Under the pieces are notes generated by a model. The model was not told where the DNA came from, did no database searches, and was given only the letters and a program-made list of their open reading frames with translations. A DNA stretch of 64,000 nt from JAAYAO01 sp051133435. GTDB lineage: Bacteria; Actinomycetota; Actinomycetes; Propionibacteriales; Propionibacteriaceae. The position numbers were made by a program, and so were the translations under genes. Where the stretch lies: NCBI RefSeq assembly GCF_051133435.1, contig NZ_JBPGNY010000001.1, forward strand, positions 806,001-870,000, given 5' to 3'. Below, one piece after another: positions 26,021-33,577 of the stretch. Numbering within the stretch: position 1 is the stretch's first letter; every line of letters begins with the position of its first letter.

Positions 26021-28183
26021 TCACACCATCTCGTAACCGGCTGCCCGAGCCTCGATCGCGGCACCCATCTTCGCGATCACCTTGCGGGCACGCATCTTCG
26101 CCTTGTCCAACTTGTTCGGGTTCGTCACCACGTCCACGCGGTAGAACGACGGGCACAGCGAGGCGGCGTGCGCATTGGCACCACACACCCCACAACCCAC
26201 ACAACTGTCGATCACCGTGGCCACCGGGTCGGTGCGCATCGGGTCGGGGTTGTCCTTGATCGTCAGTGACGGGCAGCCGCTGATCCGGATGCAGGCATGG
26301 TCACCGGTACAGGTATCGGCGTCCACCCCGAACTTCTCGCGCACCACCCGCTCGCCGGCGGCGGCCGCCTTGGCGACCTCCTTCTTCACCCGGCGCTGGC
26401 GGTTGAGCTGACATTCACTCTGCGCCACAACCACCTTCGGGCCGGGGTCCGAGGACGTCAGCGCCGACAGGAAGGTCTGCTTCATCTTCTCGACATCGAA
26501 GGTGTTGGTGACGGTCTTGGCCCACTTCACCCCGATGCCGCGCACCGCCCGCTCGATCGGATGCTGGGTCGAACGGTGCGGCAACTCGGCGTGGCTGGAC
26601 AGCACATCCTGCCCACCGGTGGCCGCGGCGTAGTCGTTGTCGATGACCACCAGCATCTGGTCGGTCTGGTTGAACACCGCATTGCCCACCCCGGAGGTGA
26701 GGCCGTTGTGCCAGAACCCGCCGTCACCCATGATCGCGATCGTCCGGCGGTCGGCGTCCTTGCTGTTCAGGGCGGCGGCACCGGCCGAGCCCAGGCCGTA
26801 CCCCATCGTGGTCGCCCCCAGATGGAAGGGGGCATTGGCACCGAACAGGTGGCAGCCGATGTCGGCGCTGACATGGTGTTTGCGGCCGAGTTCCTCCTCG
26901 GCCAGCGTCATCGCCGAGAAGATCGGACGCTCGGGGCAGCCGGTGCACAGGCCGGGCGGACGCGGCAGCACGGCCTCGGCGGGCACCCGCTCGGCGAACG
27001 GGCTGGCCGGGTCGGAGGCGTCCTTCAGCAGGGCCGGCTCGGCGAGTTCCAGGTCGGGGGCGTACTTGCGCAGGAAGGCGTTCAGGCCGCGGGTGACCAC
27101 GGTCGGGGTGTACTCCCCGGCCAGCGAGAGCAGGTCCTTGCCGTGCAGGGTGGTGTCGATGCCGCGGCGACGCAGCACGGTCTGGATCGACTGCTCGATG
27201 AACTCGGGCTGGCCCTCCTCGATCAGCAGCACCGCCTTCTTGCCCTCGCAGAAGCGCACCACCTCGTCGTCGATGGTCGGGTAGGCCACGTTCATCACGT
27301 ACATCGGCACCTTGGTGTTGCCGAAGGCGTCCGACTGGCCGAGCAGTTCCAGGCAGCGGTTGGTGTTGTTGTACAGGCCACCCTGAACGATGATGCCGAT
27401 ATCGGCGGCGTCCTCGGCGAAGAACTCGTTCAGCCCGCGCTGCTTGATGTACTCCACCGCGGCCGGCCAGCGGTCTTCGACCTTCTCGATCTCGTGGGCG
27501 AAGCTCGCCGGGGGCAGCACCACCCGGGACATGTCGCGGGTGGGGTTCTCCACCGCGTCCTGCACGGTCATGATCGGACGACGGTTGTCCTTGGCCACGA
27601 AGGAGCCGGTCATGTGGTTGGAGCGCAGGCGCAACTGCAGCAGCACCGGGGTGTTGCTGATCTCGGACAGTTCGAAGCCGGCTTCGACCGCCTCGACGAT
27701 CGCCGGCAGGTTCGCCCGCGGATCGAGCAGCCACATCTGCGACTTCATCGCAAACGCATGGCTGCGCTCCTGCATGATCGAGGAGCCCTCTCCGTAATCC
27801 TCGCCCAGAATGATCAGGGCTCCGCCGTGCACCCCGCCGGAGGCGAGGTTGGCCAGGGCGTCGGAGGCCACGTTGGTGCCGACCACCGACTTGAAGGCGA
27901 TCGCGCCGCGCAGCGGATAGTGCACCGAGGCGGCCAGCATCGCCGCGGCGGTGGCTTCGGAGGCACTGTTCTCGAAGTAGACGCCGTGCTCCTCGAGGAT
28001 CTCGCGGGCGTCGCCGAGCACATCGATCAGGTGCGAGATCGGGGCACCCTGGTAGCCGCCGACATAGGCCACCCCGGACTGCAGCAGGGCCTTGGTGACG
28101 GCCAGAATGCCTTCACCGTGGAACACCTCGCCTTCACCCAGGCGCAGGTGCTGAACCTCTTTTGCAAATGATCGTTCTGCCAT
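26021..28183 (-). CDS. iorA: Indolepyruvate ferredoxin oxidoreductase, alpha subunit
   Basis: 720 residues. Order: N-terminal pyrimidine-binding domain (GGYQGAPISHLID), middle domain, TPP-binding domain (CTGCPERPIFSAM with cluster cysteines, IMGDGGFWHNGLTSG), and C-terminal ferredoxin-like region with CTGDHACIRISGCPSL and CVGCGVCGANAHAASLCPS for Fe-S clusters. Substrates of the family are indolepyruvate, phenylpyruvate and arylglyoxylates; the product is an aryl(acetyl)-CoA. The start ATG 28183 has GGAGGGGC upstream. It lies in the gentisate dioxygenase operon, unusual for this oxygen-sensitive family. Confidence 0.92.
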   Translation of the reverse strand: MAERSFAKEVQHLRLGEGEVFHGEGILAVTKALLQSGVAYVGGYQGAPISHLIDVLGDAREILEEHGVYFENSASEATAAAMLAASVHYPLRGAIAFKSVVGTNVASDALANLASGGVHGGALIILGEDYGEGSSIMQERSHAFAMKSQMWLLDPRANLPAIVEAVEAGFELSEISNTPVLLQLRLRSNHMTGSFVAKDNRRPIMTVQDAVENPTRDMSRVVLPPASFAHEIEKVEDRWPAAVEYIKQRGLNEFFAEDAADIGIIVQGGLYNNTNRCLELLGQSDAFGNTKVPMYVMNVAYPTIDDEVVRFCEGKKAVLLIEEGQPEFIEQSIQTVLRRRGIDTTLHGKDLLSLAGEYTPTVVTRGLNAFLRKYAPDLELAEPALLKDASDPASPFAERVPAEAVLPRPPGLCTGCPERPIFSAMTLAEEELGRKHHVSADIGCHLFGANAPFHLGATTMGYGLGSAGAAALNSKDADRRTIAIMGDGGFWHNGLTSGVGNAVFNQTDQMLVVIDNDYAAATGGQDVLSSHAELPHRSTQHPIERAVRGIGVKWAKTVTNTFDVEKMKQTFLSALTSSDPGPKVVVAQSECQLNRQRRVKKEVAKAAAAGERVVREKFGVDADTCTGDHACIRISGCPSLTIKDNPDPMRTDPVATVIDSCVGCGVCGANAHAASLCPSFYRVDVVTNPNKLDKAKMRARKVIAKMGAAIEARAAGYEMV

Positions 28184-28201
28184 GGCCCCTCCTCGGGCTG
28201 T

Positions 28202-28225
28202 GTGGTCAGGTGGTCAGGTGGTCAG
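28202..28225. repeat. Three tandem copies of GTGGTCAG
   Basis: The 8-bp unit is repeated at 28202-28209, 28210-28217 and 28218-28225, covering the stop codon of the flavin reductase gene and the short gap before iorA. Read on the minus strand it is CTGACCAC. It may be a slippage product. Confidence 0.85.
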
Positions 28226-28860
28226 GATGCGGTGCTCGCCGGTGCCGGCTCGTCCCCGGGCATGCCGGGTTCGTACGGGACGCGGGGCTGAATGTGGATC
28301 GGGCCGGGCAGGGCCCATTCGGGTCCGCCCAGGCGGCCCACCGCGTTCAGCAGATGGAATTGCGGACGGCCGTCCTCGAGACAGTCGTCGGCGATCGCGA
28401 AGCGGTTGACCTCACCGATCACCATCACGCAGTTGCCGTGTTCGACGACTTCCACCACCGAGCACTCCATCAATGCCGGTGACTCGGCGATGCGGGGCGG
28501 CCGCACACTCTGCGCCGATTCCTTGGTCAGCCCGACCGCGCGGAACTCGTCCACCGTGGCCGGGTAGTCGACCGCGGTCAGGTTCACCTGGTCGATCAGA
28601 TCGGCCGAGGCGAGGTGGAAGATGAACTCCCCGGTGTCGCGGGCGTTGCGGGAACTGTCCTTCCAGCCGACGGTGGAGTACATCACCATCGGTGGCGCCG
28701 ATGACACGACCCCGCTGAACGAGAACGGCGCGATGTTGTCGATGCCGTCCACCGAGCGGGTGGTGATCCACCCGATCGGTCGCGGCACCACCAGCGCGGT
28801 GAGCAGTTGGTAGGCGGCGCCGGCGGCGAGGTCGGCGCCGACCATCTCGGTGCGAGTCAT
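28222..28860 (-). CDS. Flavin reductase-like FMN-binding protein
   Basis: 212 residues of the split-barrel flavin reductase family (LLTALVVPRPIGWITTRSVDGIDNIAPFSFSG is the flavin-binding start; FIFHLASADLIDQVN follows). Such proteins supply reduced flavin or are flavoenzymes of unknown reaction. It starts on an ATGA overlap with the gentisate dioxygenase stop, so it is part of that operon. The group D/E partner oxygenase is not obvious; the FMO and hydroxylase of this island bind their own flavin. Confidence 0.82.
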   Translation of the reverse strand: MTRTEMVGADLAAGAAYQLLTALVVPRPIGWITTRSVDGIDNIAPFSFSGVVSSAPPMVMYSTVGWKDSSRNARDTGEFIFHLASADLIDQVNLTAVDYPATVDEFRAVGLTKESAQSVRPPRIAESPALMECSVVEVVEHGNCVMVIGEVNRFAIADDCLEDGRPQFHLLNAVGRLGGPEWALPGPIHIQPRVPYEPGMPGDEPAPASTAS

Positions 28861-29981
28861 GAGGCGGGCGCGTCCCCGATCACCTGGTGCCCGTCGTTGT
28901 CGTCCATGGCCTGGTGGGCCCACAGGTCCAGCGAGCGGATCACCGGCTGGTCGTTGAAGTTGAACAGGCAGGCATCGTCCGACTCGCTGGTGTTGACGTG
29001 CTCGTACCAGGCCCAGGAGGGCACCACGAAGACGTCGTGTTCCTTCCAGTCGAAGCGCTTGCCGTTGATCACCGAGTACCCGGTGCCCTTGGCCACGTGG
29101 TAGACCGCCGAGCCGGTGTGCCGCTGGGCCTTGGTGTGCACCCCACCCGGCAGCATCTGCATCGCCGCACCCATGGTCGGCATCACCGATCCGCCGGTGG
29201 CGGGGTTGATGTAGTCGAGCTTGAAGCCGTCCCAGGGGTTCATCTCGTGCGCCGAGGCCAGGTTCTCCAGGGCCTCGTAGGTGCGCTCCCAGGGGTAGGC
29301 GTTCAGCGGGGAGTACATCTTCGACCAGCCGCGGCGGCTGTCCGGGCCCATGATGCCCGAGCCATACTCCTTGTACTGGGCGTTGATGTGCATCGGCTTG
29401 GCCTGGTAGGTGTCCGGGTGCACCTCGTAGAAGTTCGCGTCGAGGGTGTTCACCAGCGGGATGTCCAGGCCGTCCTGCCAGATCACGAAGGATTCCTCGG
29501 ACTCGTTGCCGTGTTCGTGCCAGGTGCCCTTCGGCGTGATCGCGAAGTCGTTGGCCTTCACCCGCAGCTTGTCGCCGTCCACGATCGTCCAGGCACCCTC
29601 GCCCTCGATCACGAAGCGCAGCGCCGAGGCCGCGTGCCGGTGGGCGGTCATCGACTCCATCGGGTTCATGATCTGGATACCGGTGTAGAGGTGGCCGACC
29701 ACGGCCGAGTCCTCACGGCGTCCGTCGTTGACCAGCATCACCACGCGGCGGCCGGCATCATCCCCGCGCACCAGGCTCGCCGATTCGACCACCAGCGGAC
29801 GGATCTCCTCGTACGACCAGTGCATCGGGATGGACTTGGGGGCAGGTTCCCAGGGCTCGATCTCGTTGGCAACGGTCCACAGCGCGCCGGCTCCCAGCTT
29901 CTCCAGGCGAGCGTAGAATTCGTTCAACTCGCTGGACTCGGCAACCCTCGCACGGCCCAAAATGTCGTCATCGAACATCAT
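28857..29981 (-). CDS. Gentisate 1,2-dioxygenase
   Basis: Bicupin Fe(II) enzyme that opens gentisate between C1 and C2 to maleylpyruvate. 374 residues. Iron ligands of cupin 1 are His114 and His116 (MTAHRHAASALRF) and His155 in GTWHEHGN; the second cupin carries MLPGGVHTKAQRHTGSAVYHV and FVVPSWAWYEHVN. The double ATG at 29978/29981 has GAGGGG upstream; extra residues of the longer frame have no ribosome site. First gene of the operon to iorB. Related dioxygenases use salicylate or 5-hydroxyanthranilate, so ring specificity is not proven. Confidence 0.9.
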   Translation of the reverse strand: MMFDDDILGRARVAESSELNEFYARLEKLGAGALWTVANEIEPWEPAPKSIPMHWSYEEIRPLVVESASLVRGDDAGRRVVMLVNDGRREDSAVVGHLYTGIQIMNPMESMTAHRHAASALRFVIEGEGAWTIVDGDKLRVKANDFAITPKGTWHEHGNESEESFVIWQDGLDIPLVNTLDANFYEVHPDTYQAKPMHINAQYKEYGSGIMGPDSRRGWSKMYSPLNAYPWERTYEALENLASAHEMNPWDGFKLDYINPATGGSVMPTMGAAMQMLPGGVHTKAQRHTGSAVYHVAKGTGYSVINGKRFDWKEHDVFVVPSWAWYEHVNTSESDDACLFNFNDQPVIRSLDLWAHQAMDDNDGHQVIGDAPAS

Positions 29982-30024
29982 TTCACCCCTCGGTAGAGCA
30001 CCGCGGCGAGCGCCCTTTGTGCGT

Positions 30025-30036
30025 ATTTGATCAAAT
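30025..30036. promoter_or_regulatory. Operator ATTTGATCAAAT, copy 1
   Basis: Perfect 12-bp palindrome in the divergent promoter, 44 bp upstream of the gentisate dioxygenase start. Identical to the copy 74 bp away (30099) and one base from the site at 37527. Likely bound by the GntR regulator encoded at 32822-33517. Confidence 0.7.
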
Positions 30037-30093
30037 CTGCCTCCAGTACAGCACAGCCCTCCCCGAGGAAACAAGGGTCAAATAGGGGGTTGG

Positions 30094-30110
30094 CTAAGAT
30101 TTGATCAAAT
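30094..30110 (+). promoter_or_regulatory. Operator ATTTGATCAAAT, copy 2, with overlapping -10 box
   Basis: The palindrome at 30099-30110 overlaps TAAGAT (30094-30099), a TANNNT -10 candidate for the nitrilase operon. A protein bound here would block the promoter. The nitrilase start at 30151 is 40 bp downstream. Confidence 0.65.
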
Positions 30111-30150
30111 GCTAACCTCCAGGGGTCCAGTCCCTCCCCCAGGAGTGTTC

Positions 30151-31170
30151 ATGACCGCTTTCCCCACCTTCATCGCCGCCACCGCACAGGCCGCGCCCGT
30201 CTTCATGGATACCGACGCCACGATCGACAAGGCCTGCGATCTGGTGCGTCAGGCCGCCGAGGGAGGCGCATCCCTGCTGGCCCTGCCGGAAGTGTTCGTG
30301 CCCGGGTATCCGTACTGGAACTGGACGCACAACCCGGTCGAGGGCGGCAAGCGCTTCGCCGAACTGTTCACCGCCGCGATCCACGCCGACGGCCCCGAGG
30401 TCGCCAAGCTGCGCGACGCCTGCCGCCGGCACGGGGTCTTCCTGGTGATCGGCATCAACGAGCGTCACCCCCAGTCGATGGGCACCCTGTACAACTCGGT
30501 GCTGTTCATCGGCGATCAGGGTGAACTGCTCGGGGTGCACCGCAAGCTGGTGCCGACCTGGGCCGAGAAGCTCTCCTGGGGCAACGGCGACGGATCCTCA
30601 CTGAAGGTCTACGACACCCGGATCGGCAAGCTGGGTGCGTTGGCCTGCGGCGAGAACACCAACACCCTGGCCCGCTTCTCCCTGTTGGCCCAGGGCGAGC
30701 AGGTGCACGTGGCGAACTACATCGCCCTGCCCACCGCTCCCCCCGACTACGACATGGTCGAGGCGATCAAGGTGCGGGCCGCCGCCCACAGCTTCGAGGG
30801 CAAGGTGCACAGCATCGTGTCCTGCGCCGCGATCACCCCCGAGATCATCGACAACGTGGCCGGCGACGACAAGGCCGCGCGCACCATGCTGGAGCGCAAG
30901 CGTTCCGCCTTCAGCGGCATCTTCGGCCCCGACGGCCGGTTGATCACCGAGGAACTGATCGACGAAGAGGGCATGCGCTTCGCCGAGATCGACATCGCCT
31001 CGCAGATTCCGCAGAAGCAGATGCACGACATCATCGGCCACTACAACCGCTTCGACGTGTTCCAACTGAACGTGGACCGCACCCCGCGGCTCCCGGTCTC
31101 CCTCGATGACCCCCAGAACTTCCGCGCACCCGGCCGGGATGACGCGGACGAAGACTCAACCAAGGAGTGA
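30151..31170 (+). CDS. Nitrilase
   Basis: Hydrolyses a nitrile to acid and ammonia through a cysteine thioimidate. 339 residues, normal. The catalytic triad is Glu47 (LPEVFVPGYP), Lys132 (HRKLVPT) and Cys166 (ACGENTN). The usual CWE of aromatic nitrilases is CGE here, as in a subset of aliphatic/arylaceto members. ATG 30151 follows AGGAG by 5 bases; the frame from 30109 starts inside the operator and is rejected. First gene of nitrilase-FAH-maleate isomerase-GntR. Substrate unknown. Confidence 0.88.
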   Translation: MTAFPTFIAATAQAAPVFMDTDATIDKACDLVRQAAEGGASLLALPEVFVPGYPYWNWTHNPVEGGKRFAELFTAAIHADGPEVAKLRDACRRHGVFLVIGINERHPQSMGTLYNSVLFIGDQGELLGVHRKLVPTWAEKLSWGNGDGSSLKVYDTRIGKLGALACGENTNTLARFSLLAQGEQVHVANYIALPTAPPDYDMVEAIKVRAAAHSFEGKVHSIVSCAAITPEIIDNVAGDDKAARTMLERKRSAFSGIFGPDGRLITEELIDEEGMRFAEIDIASQIPQKQMHDIIGHYNRFDVFQLNVDRTPRLPVSLDDPQNFRAPGRDDADEDSTKE

Positions 31171-31174
31171 ATCC

Positions 31175-32062
31175 ATGCAACTGCTCAGCTTCTCCCGCCA
31201 GGGTTCCAGCGACGTCTCCTGGGGCGTCCGGCTCGGCGAAGGCCGGGTCTTGGACGTGCCGGCGGCCGACCCGCAGGCCCCCGCAACCCTGTTCGACCAT
31301 GTCTCGGACAACGGCGCCTACGACGTGGCCGGCCTGATGCAGCGCGCCGATGAGCTGTCCGATGCGGTGCTGAACGAATCCGACCTCACCCTGCGGGCGC
31401 CGCTGCGTCCGGGCAAGATCGTCGGCGTCGGCCTGAACTACGTCGAGCACGTCGAGGAGTCGAGCCGCTCGCTGGACACCGATGAGGAACTCCCCCCGCG
31501 TCCGGTGCTCTTCGGCACCCCCGGCACCGCCGTGATCGGTGATCAGGAAGCGATCCGCCACAACGCCGAGATGACCAGCATGCTCGACTGGGAATGCGAA
31601 CTCGCCGTGGTGATCGGCACCGTCACCAACTACGACCTGACCGAGGAAGACGCCCTCAACCACGTCTTCGGCTACTCGATCTGCAATGACATCAGCGCCC
31701 GCGACCAGCGTCGCTCCCAGCGTTGGTTCTTCAGCAAGGGCCAGGACACCTACAAGCCCTTCGGCCCGGTGCTGGTCACCGCCGACGAGATCGGCGACCC
31801 GCACGACCTGGAACTGAAGCTGACCGTGAACGGCCAGCAGATGCAGCACGGCAACACCAAGAACATGCTGTTCAAGATCCCCACCCTGATCGCCGACCTG
31901 GCCTCCGGTATGACCATGGAGCCCGGCGACATGATCGCCACCGGCTCGCCGATGGGTGTGGGTGCCGCGATGGATCCGCCGCAGTTCCTGCAGCCGGGTG
32001 ATGTCGTCGAGGCGACGATCGAGAAGATCGGCACCCTGACCAACCCGGTACAGGCGGTCTGA
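31175..32062 (+). CDS. Fumarylacetoacetate hydrolase family: maleylpyruvate/fumarylpyruvate hydrolase
   Basis: 295 residues. FAH-family features: IVGVGLNYVEHVEE (catalytic His/Glu), WECELAVVIG and CNDISARDQ (metal-binding Glu and Asp residues) and MEPGDMIATGSPMGVG. It cleaves a C-C bond of the ring-opened product of gentisate, giving pyruvate plus maleate or fumarate. As no maleylpyruvate isomerase is present but maleate isomerase follows, direct hydrolysis of maleylpyruvate is the likely reaction (inference). Start ATG 31175 behind AAGGAG; 4 bp after the nitrilase. Confidence 0.88.
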   Translation: MQLLSFSRQGSSDVSWGVRLGEGRVLDVPAADPQAPATLFDHVSDNGAYDVAGLMQRADELSDAVLNESDLTLRAPLRPGKIVGVGLNYVEHVEESSRSLDTDEELPPRPVLFGTPGTAVIGDQEAIRHNAEMTSMLDWECELAVVIGTVTNYDLTEEDALNHVFGYSICNDISARDQRRSQRWFFSKGQDTYKPFGPVLVTADEIGDPHDLELKLTVNGQQMQHGNTKNMLFKIPTLIADLASGMTMEPGDMIATGSPMGVGAAMDPPQFLQPGDVVEATIEKIGTLTNPVQAV

Positions 32063-32063
32063 C

Positions 32064-32816
32064 GTGGCCCGCAAATACCGGATCGGCCAGATCGTCCCGA
32101 GCTCCAATGTCACCATGGAGACCGAGATCCCGGCCATGTTCCGGCGCCGCGAGACCGTGGCGCCGGAGCGGTTCACCTTCCACTCGGCCCGGATGCGGAT
32201 GAAGGAGGTCACGCCCGAGGAACTGTTGTCGATGGACAACGACTCCGACCGGTGTGCCGCCGAAATCTCCGATGCCGCGGTGGACGTGATCGGCTATGCC
32301 TGCCTGGTGGCGATCATGGCCCGCGAGCTGGGTTACCACTGCGTCTCCCAGGAGCGGCTCGGCAAGATCACCGAGGAGAACGGCCACCCTGCCCCCGTGG
32401 TGTCCAGCGCCGGTGCGCTGGTCGACTCGCTGCGGGTGATGGGGGTCGAGAAAATCGCCGTGATCGCGCCCTACATGCGACCGCTCACCGACAAGGTGGT
32501 GGCCTACATCGAGAACGAGGGCTACACGGTGACCGACTCCCTCGCCTTGGAGATTCCGAACAATCTCGAGGTGGGCGCCCGCGACCCGATGGCCCTGGTG
32601 GACCTGGTCGACAAGGTCGATCACTCCGGCGCCGATGCGGTCGTGTTGTCGGCCTGCGTGCAGATGCCGTCCCTCGAAGCGATCCAGGTTGTCCAGGACC
32701 GCATCGGAAAACCGGTAGTATCTGCCGCGGTCGCAACCGTGTACCAAATGCTCAAGGCCCTGGGCCTCGACACGAGCGTGCCCGATTGCGGAGAACTCCT
32801 GAGCGGAAAGTACTGA
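32064..32816 (+). CDS. Maleate cis-trans isomerase
   Basis: Isomerises maleate to fumarate; Asp/Glu racemase superfamily, no cofactor. 250 residues. VPSSNVTMETE at 11-21, catalytic Cys80 in IGYACLVAIM, TPYMRPL-like APYMRPLTDK and Cys198 in LSACVQMPS match the characterised Nocardia farcinica enzyme (Cys76/Cys194). GTG start 32064, 1 bp after the FAH stop, so it is one operon. It supplies the step that lets maleate from maleylpyruvate enter the TCA cycle. Confidence 0.92.
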   Translation: MARKYRIGQIVPSSNVTMETEIPAMFRRRETVAPERFTFHSARMRMKEVTPEELLSMDNDSDRCAAEISDAAVDVIGYACLVAIMARELGYHCVSQERLGKITEENGHPAPVVSSAGALVDSLRVMGVEKIAVIAPYMRPLTDKVVAYIENEGYTVTDSLALEIPNNLEVGARDPMALVDLVDKVDHSGADAVVLSACVQMPSLEAIQVVQDRIGKPVVSAAVATVYQMLKALGLDTSVPDCGELLSGKY

Positions 32817-32821
32817 CAGCC

Positions 32822-33517
32822 GTGGACCCAGCAGCAATCACCCCGCCTCGACGGGCAACCACCTCGGATCAAGCCTACGAGGCGATCCTGGACGCCATCC
32901 TGCAGGGGCGTTTGCTGCCGAACGAGCCGTTGCGGTTGAAGAATCTCGCCGAGTCGCTCGAGATGAGCATGATGCCGGTGCGCGAAGCCGTGCGCCGGTT
33001 GGAAGCACTCGGTGTGATCGAAGTCGAGCCCTATCGGGGCGCCCGGGTGCGGGAGGTGTCGGCAGCCGATCTGACCGACACCTACCGCACCCGCATTCTG
33101 CTGGAGGGCTACCTGGCCCGCCGGGCCGCGGTGCGGTTCACCCCCGAGGTGCATGCCGAGGCCCTGGCCCAGTTGGACCTGCAGGCCGAACGCCAGCAGA
33201 ACCACGACCCGGACGCGGCCCGCGCCGCGCACCGTGGTTTCCACTTCACCATCTACCAGGCCGCCGAGGCGCCCTGGGCGGTGCGCTCGGTCGAGCCCAC
33301 CTGGGCCAACAGCGAGCGCTATCGGGTGGCCGCAGGCATGAACCCGACCGCCGTGGCGATGCGCCGTACCGAACACGATGCGCTGCTGAGCGCCTGTGCC
33401 TCGGGCGATCCCGATGCCGCCGAACGTGCCCTGCGCGAGCACCTGGTGCGCACGGTGGCCAACCTGAACCCCGGCGCGGCCGATCAGTTGGCCGCGGAGT
33501 TCAACATCTCCCTCTGA
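32822..33517 (+). CDS. GntR-family regulator (FadR/FCD subfamily)
   Basis: 231 residues. N-terminal winged helix (SDQAYEAILDAILQGRLLPNEPLRLKNLAESLEMSMMPVREAVRRLEALG) with the GntR recognition helix, then an all-helical FCD ligand domain. The last gene of the nitrilase operon. It is the best candidate for binding the three ATTTGATCAAAT-like palindromes at 30025, 30099 and 37527, hence controlling its own operon, the dioxygenase operon and the SDR operon. GTG start 32822. Confidence 0.9.
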   Translation: MDPAAITPPRRATTSDQAYEAILDAILQGRLLPNEPLRLKNLAESLEMSMMPVREAVRRLEALGVIEVEPYRGARVREVSAADLTDTYRTRILLEGYLARRAAVRFTPEVHAEALAQLDLQAERQQNHDPDAARAAHRGFHFTIYQAAEAPWAVRSVEPTWANSERYRVAAGMNPTAVAMRRTEHDALLSACASGDPDAAERALREHLVRTVANLNPGAADQLAAEFNISL

Positions 33518-33520
33518 CGC

Positions 33521-33574
33521 AAAGATCGTGTGACTTCTTGTTCACCTGTCGAACAAGAAGTCACACGATCTTTT
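33521..33574. terminator. Bidirectional terminator, 23-bp perfect stem
   Basis: AAAGATCGTGTGAC...TTGTTC (33521-33543) pairs perfectly with GAACAA...GTCACACGATCTTT (33551-33573) around a seven-base loop and is followed by TTTT on both strands. It separates the GntR gene from the convergent desaturase-like gene 4 bp away. Confidence 0.9.
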
Positions 33575-33577
33575 GCT

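Noticed and set aside
26297..28171. A 624-residue plus-strand open frame
   Set aside because: Shadow of iorA on the opposite strand; no motifs, no ribosome site.
30109..30150. Upstream nitrilase start at ATG 30109
   Set aside because: It lies inside the operator palindrome and lacks a ribosome site, whereas ATG 30151 has AGGAG at the right spacing.
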